A stretch of DNA of 10,709 nt, taken from assembly GCA_001275005.1 (NCBI GenBank), contig JWZX01001143.1:1-10709 (forward strand), read 5' to 3'. A program made the position numbers and the translations under genes. The notes beneath the pieces were generated by a model. The model saw only the letters and a program-made list of their open reading frames with translations, was not told where the DNA came from and made no database searches. Shown here in pieces: positions 7,547 through 10,709 of the stretch. Each line of letters starts with the position of its first letter. Position 1 is the first letter of the stretch. Source of the stretch: Chrysochromulina tobinii (lineage: Eukaryota; Haptophyta; Prymnesiales; Chrysochromulinaceae).

Positions 7547-10500
7547 TCAGTGCGGAAGGATGTCTTCAACGTCAAGGGAGAGCGACTCGAGATCATCGGA
7601 GAGATTGTCGTGCGAGGGAGAGAGCAGGGGCTCGCGTGCGGCCACCGGCCGGACAGCCGGCCGTGTGAAGGCCGCGGGGGGCGCCCGACACGACGCGCGC
7701 CCGCCGCCGCCGCCGCTGCCACCGGCGATGCCGCCACCGGCGGCACCTCGAGCACGGGCGATGCCTATGTTGTCGTTACCGTCCTCCTCCTCCAGATCCG
7801 GCAGATCGCCGATCTCGGTGTCCTCGCGATCTGCCGCGGAGGAGATTGGTTTCGTCATGATGGGTTTCGTCATGATGGGTTTCGTCATGGTGACCATCGG
7901 GGTGGCCGTTGGCGCCGCCGCGGATGAGGACGCAGCCCCCCTCGCGCCGCCGCCGAGGCCGGCAAGGCGGTTGCCTCCCAGTCCTGTGGGAAGTCCTGTG
8001 GGAAGTCCTGTGGAATTGCCGTAGAGGGAGCTAGTGGGATTCCCCTCCTCGGAGGAAAACGAGTCCGCCGCGTCGCCATACCCACCGCCGCCGCCGCCGC
8101 CGTAGGACGAGAGGACAGCACCGAAGCCAGCCCTCTGCATCGCACTCGACGCCGAGGGGTCGCCGGGCGCAGGGGTCGGAGCGGTTGGAGCGGGGACCTC
8201 GACGGGTGCCAGCCCGCCGCCAAGCCCTCCGCCGCCGCCACGGCGCCCCAGGCGCGCCCCGCCACCCAGCCCGCCGCCCCCAAGCCCGCCCCCCCCAACC
8301 CCGCCGCCGAAGCTGCCAGTGCCGCCACCGACACTGCCTCGGTTGACGAAACTCGCGCCGGAGGACGCAGCTGGCGCTGCGGCGGGCGGATGCGCCTCCA
8401 GCGGCTGCTGCATGCGCGCCGTGGCGGGCGCCGCCGGCTTGGGCGTGCCTTCGTTGGAAGTTTCCTCGAAGGACTCCGAGTACTCATCCGCGTCGTCCTG
8501 AGCGGAGTCGACCTCCTGGATCGGCGCCGTCCTGAGCAGCGTCGTCTTGGGCGGCGTGCGAACCGCCGAGGCGGATGACGTGGCGGATGACGTGGCGGAT
8601 GACGCGGCGGCGGCGGCGCTGGTGGCGGCGGCGGGTGCGGCGCGCGCCGTGGTGAGCGCCGGAGGAGGCGCCGCGATGGCGCCCGCCGTGGTGAGGCGCC
8701 GTGGTGAGCGCCCCGGCGACGGGCGGTAGGGCGAGTCGGCCGACAGGTCGAGATCGAGCTCCGACGCCACGTCCGAGCCGCCGTAGCTCGCCTCGAGCAG
8801 ATCATCACCACCGGCGTGCCGCCCATCACGGCGCCCCGCAGACGGCGACGTGCGCGGATGCGGCTGCGGTGGCTGTGCCGCGCCCATCACGGCGCCCATA
8901 CGGTGGCGGCCGTGGCCAGCGGCGCCGCGGATGGCGGTGGCCTCGCGTGAGGCGTTGCCAGGAGGGGATCCGAGACCCATGCCCGCACGCGCGCCCATTC
9001 GGCCGACCGGCTGGCCTGCAGCAGCAGCGGCGGCGCCAGCAGCGGCGCCAGCGCCAGCACCACCGAGCGGGCCCGCTGCCAGCGCCGCGGCGGACGGCGC
9101 AGGGAGACGCGCCGTGGCGGGCGCCGCCGGCTTGGGCGTGCCTTCGTTAGAAGTTTCCTCGAAGGACTCCGAGTACTCATCCGCGTCGTCCTGAGCGAGC
9201 AGCACCTCGGGGAGCGGCTGGCCGGGTTGTGGCAGCACGCTCTCGTTCAGAAACTGGGCGGCCGCGCGCTGGTACTCGGTGGCCTTCGCGCCGGTCGCGG
9301 GCGGCACAAGCGCCGAGTTGAGCAGCGTACACAGCGCGGAGCGCGCGAGGCCGCCCACCTGATGAGGGAGGCCATCAGAGCTCATCAGTCGCATTCAGTC
9401 GCAATCAGCGCGGAGCGCGCGAGGCCGCCCACCTTGCTCAGCCCGTGCAGGTACCTGAGAGAGAGAGAGAGGGCGAGGCGCCGTGGTGAGCACGTGCATG
9501 CATGGCAGGCCATCCGAGGCAATCCACGTACTGCACGAGGCGCCGTGGTGAGCGCGTGCATGCATGGCAGGACATCCGAGGCAATCCACGTATGCATGAG
9601 GCGCCGTGGTGAGCGCGTGCATGCATGGCAGGCCATCAGAGGCAATCCACGTACTGCATGAGGCTTCCGAAGAGCCGCCACTCTCCCGGCCCGACCGCCG
9701 CACGCAGCGCGTCCAGCGTGAGCGCCGCCTGGCAATAATACTCGTCGCCAACCTGATGAGGGAGGCCATCAGAGCTCATCAGTCGCAATCAGTCGCAATC
9801 AGTCGCAATCAGTCGCAATCATACTCGTCGCCAACCTTGACGTAGCTGTCGGTGCGCAGGTCGAAGCATTTGAACTTGTCGAGCTCTTCCCGCCCAAACT
9901 GCAGCCGCGTTCGGAGCGCCGTCGCGAGCGCGCCGTTGCTCACCTCCTTGCCCGCCGCCGGTCTCGTCAAACCCGCCTTCACCCACTTGGCGCCGAGCGG
10001 CACGTCCAGAAAGGCGGGCGGCAGCAGAGCGACAGGCCAGCTCATCACGAGAGCGCGCAGGGCATGCGCGCACCTGTGGGGAGAGGGGAGGGGGGCGCGC
10101 CGTGGTGAGCACTTGCATGCAAGGCAGCTCATCACGAGAGCGCGCAGGGCATGCGCGCACTGTGTGGGCGTGAGGGCTCGCAAGCCTCCCGCGCCGTCTC
10201 GGCGCCATAGCTCGAGCGCGCGCAAATGCTCCTGGCGCGCGCTCGGGGGCAGCGCCTGCGAGGAAGGGGCGTCATGGTGAGCGCGTGCATGCATGGCAGG
10301 CCATCAGTGGCACTCCACGTACTGCACGAGGCGTCGTGGTGAGCGCGTGCATGCAAGGCAGCTCATCAGTGGCACTTCACGAACCTGAGAGGCGGTGCGC
10401 CACGACTGGACCACCTGTGGGGAAAGGGGAGGGGCGCGCCGTGATGAGCACGGGAGTGGACGCGCCGTGATGAGCACTTGCATGCAGGGAGGGAGGGCGA

Positions 10501-10709
10501 TGCGCCACGACTGGACCACCTGCTCCGCCTCCCGCCGTGGTGAGCACTTGCATGCAAGGCAGCTCATCCGTGGCAATCAACGTACCTGCTCCGCCTCGCG
10601 ACGTGCGACGCTCTCGGGGCGGCTGAGCAGCGTCGCCGCCTGCGCTTGCAGGGCCGCGGCCAGCGGTAGAAGCTCATCGCCATCGGCATTGGGTGGGGTT
10701 GGGTGGGTC
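7547..10709 (-). CDS. Uncharacterised multi-exon protein with acidic low-complexity C-terminus, 5' partial
   Basis: Proposed exons in transcript order: 10709-10586 (5' partial), 10414-10385, 10255-10161, 10073-9836, 9752-9655, 9454-9433, 9358-7547. Every junction is GT-AG and in frame, giving about 805 residues and a stop at 7549-7547. The N-terminal 200 residues look folded (LWRRDGAGGLRALTPTQ, LTRPAAGKEVSNGALATAL, DLRTDSYVKVGDEYYCQ, GEWRLFGSLMQYLHGLSK), but I recognise no family. The last exon is a 603-residue Gly/Ala/Ser/Pro-rich tail containing two near-identical acidic blocks (DDADEYSESFEE then TSNEGTPKPAAPATA), SSATSSAT and TGLPTGLP repeats, three MTKPI repeats, and a final acidic SDDLESLSLDVEDILPH. 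The tail is probably disordered. Exons of 22 and 30 nt are very small. No signal peptide can be judged because the start is outside the window. Function unknown. Confidence 0.72.
8415..9197 (-). repeat. 90-bp intragenic duplication (8415-8504 and 9108-9197)
   Basis: The two segments are identical at 89 of 90 positions. The only difference (8456 G versus 9149 A on the plus strand) is synonymous, Ser TCC versus TCT in ETSNEG. They encode the acidic DDADEYSESFEE block plus a Thr/Pro/Ala stretch, in the same frame, 693 bp (231 codons) apart. The near identity implies recent duplication or gene conversion. Confidence 0.9.
9359..9432 (-). other. Introner-like intron whose 5' end copies 27 nt of the next exon
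   Basis: Starts AGCAAG|GTGGGCGG at 9432 and ends CCCTCATCAG|GTGGGCGG at 9359, 74 nt, phase 0. Its first 27 nt are identical to the first 27 nt of the following exon. The 32 nt at its 3' end (GACTGATGAGCTCTGATGG then CCTCCCTCATCAG) are identical to those of intron 9753-9835. Splicing joins HGLSK to VGGLARSAL. Confidence 0.85.
9455..9654 (-). repeat. Intron made of three ~62-bp units and a (CT)n tract
   Basis: Starts CATGCA|GTACGTGG at 9654 and ends in a CT dinucleotide run, CTCTCAG|GTACC, at 9455; 200 nt. Three repeats, each GTACGTGGATTGCCTC, a GGCCTGCCATGCATGCAC core and CTCACCACGGCGCCTC, end in CATGCA/GTGCA followed by another GTAC donor-like site (the middle copy lost the GT). The unit thus repeats the exon-end/donor junction. 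The next exon is only 22 nt (9454-9433), restoring MQYLHGLSK. Confidence 0.8.
9753..9835 (-). other. Introner-like intron whose 5' end copies 15 nt of the next exon
   Basis: Starts GTCAAG|GTTGGCGACG at 9835 and ends CCCTCATCAG|GTTGGCG at 9753, 83 nt, phase 0. The first 15 nt equal the first 15 nt of the next exon, and 20 of the first 21 match. A run of four exact 10-bp units (plus AGTCGCAATC, 9781-9820) follows, then the same 32-nt 3' end as intron 9359-9432. Splicing joins DSYVK to VGDEYYCQ. Confidence 0.85.
10074..10160 (-). other. 87-nt intron whose 5' end copies 36 nt of the next exon; open in frame
   Basis: Starts CACA|GTGCGCGC at 10160 and ends CCCCACAG|GTGCGCGC at 10074. The first 36 nt of the intron are identical to the first 36 nt of the next exon. 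The core GCATGCAAGTGCTCAC and a strong C-rich tract follow. Its length is a multiple of three and it contains no in-frame stop, so an unspliced message would add 29 residues. Removing it splits a CAG codon and gives TPTQCAHALRALVMSWP. Confidence 0.8.
10256..10384 (-). other. Two-unit introner-like intron carrying a foreign donor flank
   Basis: Starts TCTCAG|GTTCGTGAAG at 10384 and ends CTTCCTCGCAG|GCGCTG at 10256, 129 nt, phase 0. It has two copies of the GCATGCACGCGCTCACCA core. Between them is GCCTCGTGCAGTACGTGGA, which matches the exon-end/donor junction repeated in intron 9455-9654 and not this intron's own exon end. Confidence 0.75.
10415..10585 (-). other. Compound intron containing a copy of its own exon-exon junction
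   Basis: Starts GAGCAG|GTACGTTG at 10585 and ends TTCCCCACAG|GTGGTCC at 10415, 171 nt, phase 0. Positions 10501-10531 hold, inside the intron, the last 12 nt of the upstream exon directly joined to the first 19 nt of the downstream exon. Copies of the GCATGCAAGTGCTCA core sit on both sides. The next exon (10414-10385) is 30 nt, encoding VVQSWRTASQ. Confidence 0.78.

Noticed and set aside
9457-9471. (GA)n microsatellite as an independent repeat
   Set aside because: In transcript sense it is the pyrimidine tract directly before an acceptor, so it is explained as part of the intron.
10640-10709. Match between the right edge (AATGCCGATGGCGATGAGCTT) region and the exon at 855-742 (AATGCCGATGAGCTT)
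   Set aside because: The shared stretch is short and the flanking proteins differ, so a shared domain cannot be claimed.

Overview
This window reads as nuclear DNA of a GC-rich photosynthetic eukaryote, most likely a microalga with a complex (secondary, red-lineage) plastid such as a haptophyte or stramenopile. Three things support this: a nuclear-encoded 3-oxoacyl-ACP synthase II with an N-terminal extension carrying an ASA..FAP-type plastid-targeting motif; genes broken by GT-AG introns; and strong GC bias with Ala/Gly/Pro-rich low-complexity protein regions. I cannot name the species. No tRNA, rRNA, CRISPR array or bacterial operon was found.

Layout. (1) Positions 1-4353, minus strand: a large multi-exon gene for a protein with two tandem cyclic-nucleotide-binding domains behind a long low-complexity N-terminal half. 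Its 3' end runs off the left edge. The domains only appear after joining exons at 1682/1679-1504, 1422-1344, 1197-1117, 855-742, 608-426 and 164-1. (2) 4354-4531: a short divergent promoter region. (3) 4532-5371, plus strand: an intronless glutathione S-transferase-like protein. (4) 5372-5885: an intergenic region between convergent genes. (5) 5886-7256, minus strand: an intronless plastid fabF/KASII. (6) 7257-7546: a spacer. (7) 7547-10709, minus strand: a second multi-exon gene, 5' end beyond the right edge, of unrecognised family, with an acidic/low-complexity C-terminus.

The striking signal is in the introns. Almost all the non-coding repetitive DNA (10, 11, 15, about 23 and about 62 bp tandem repeats) lies inside predicted introns of the two outer minus-strand genes, while the two inner genes are intronless and almost repeat-free. 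Several introns begin with an exact copy (15, 27 and 36 nt) of the start of the exon that follows. One intron contains a 31-nt copy of the joined exon-exon junction. Introns of both genes share a core motif with GCATGCAAGTGCTCAC. Together these look like a family of recently spreading introns (introner-like elements, or introns born by duplication/insertion), caught with their birth scars still readable.

The four genes show no evident shared pathway: signalling (cyclic nucleotide), detoxification/redox (GST fold), plastid fatty acid elongation and an unknown protein. All intron boundaries are my reading of GT/AG sites and reading frame; none is backed by transcript data.
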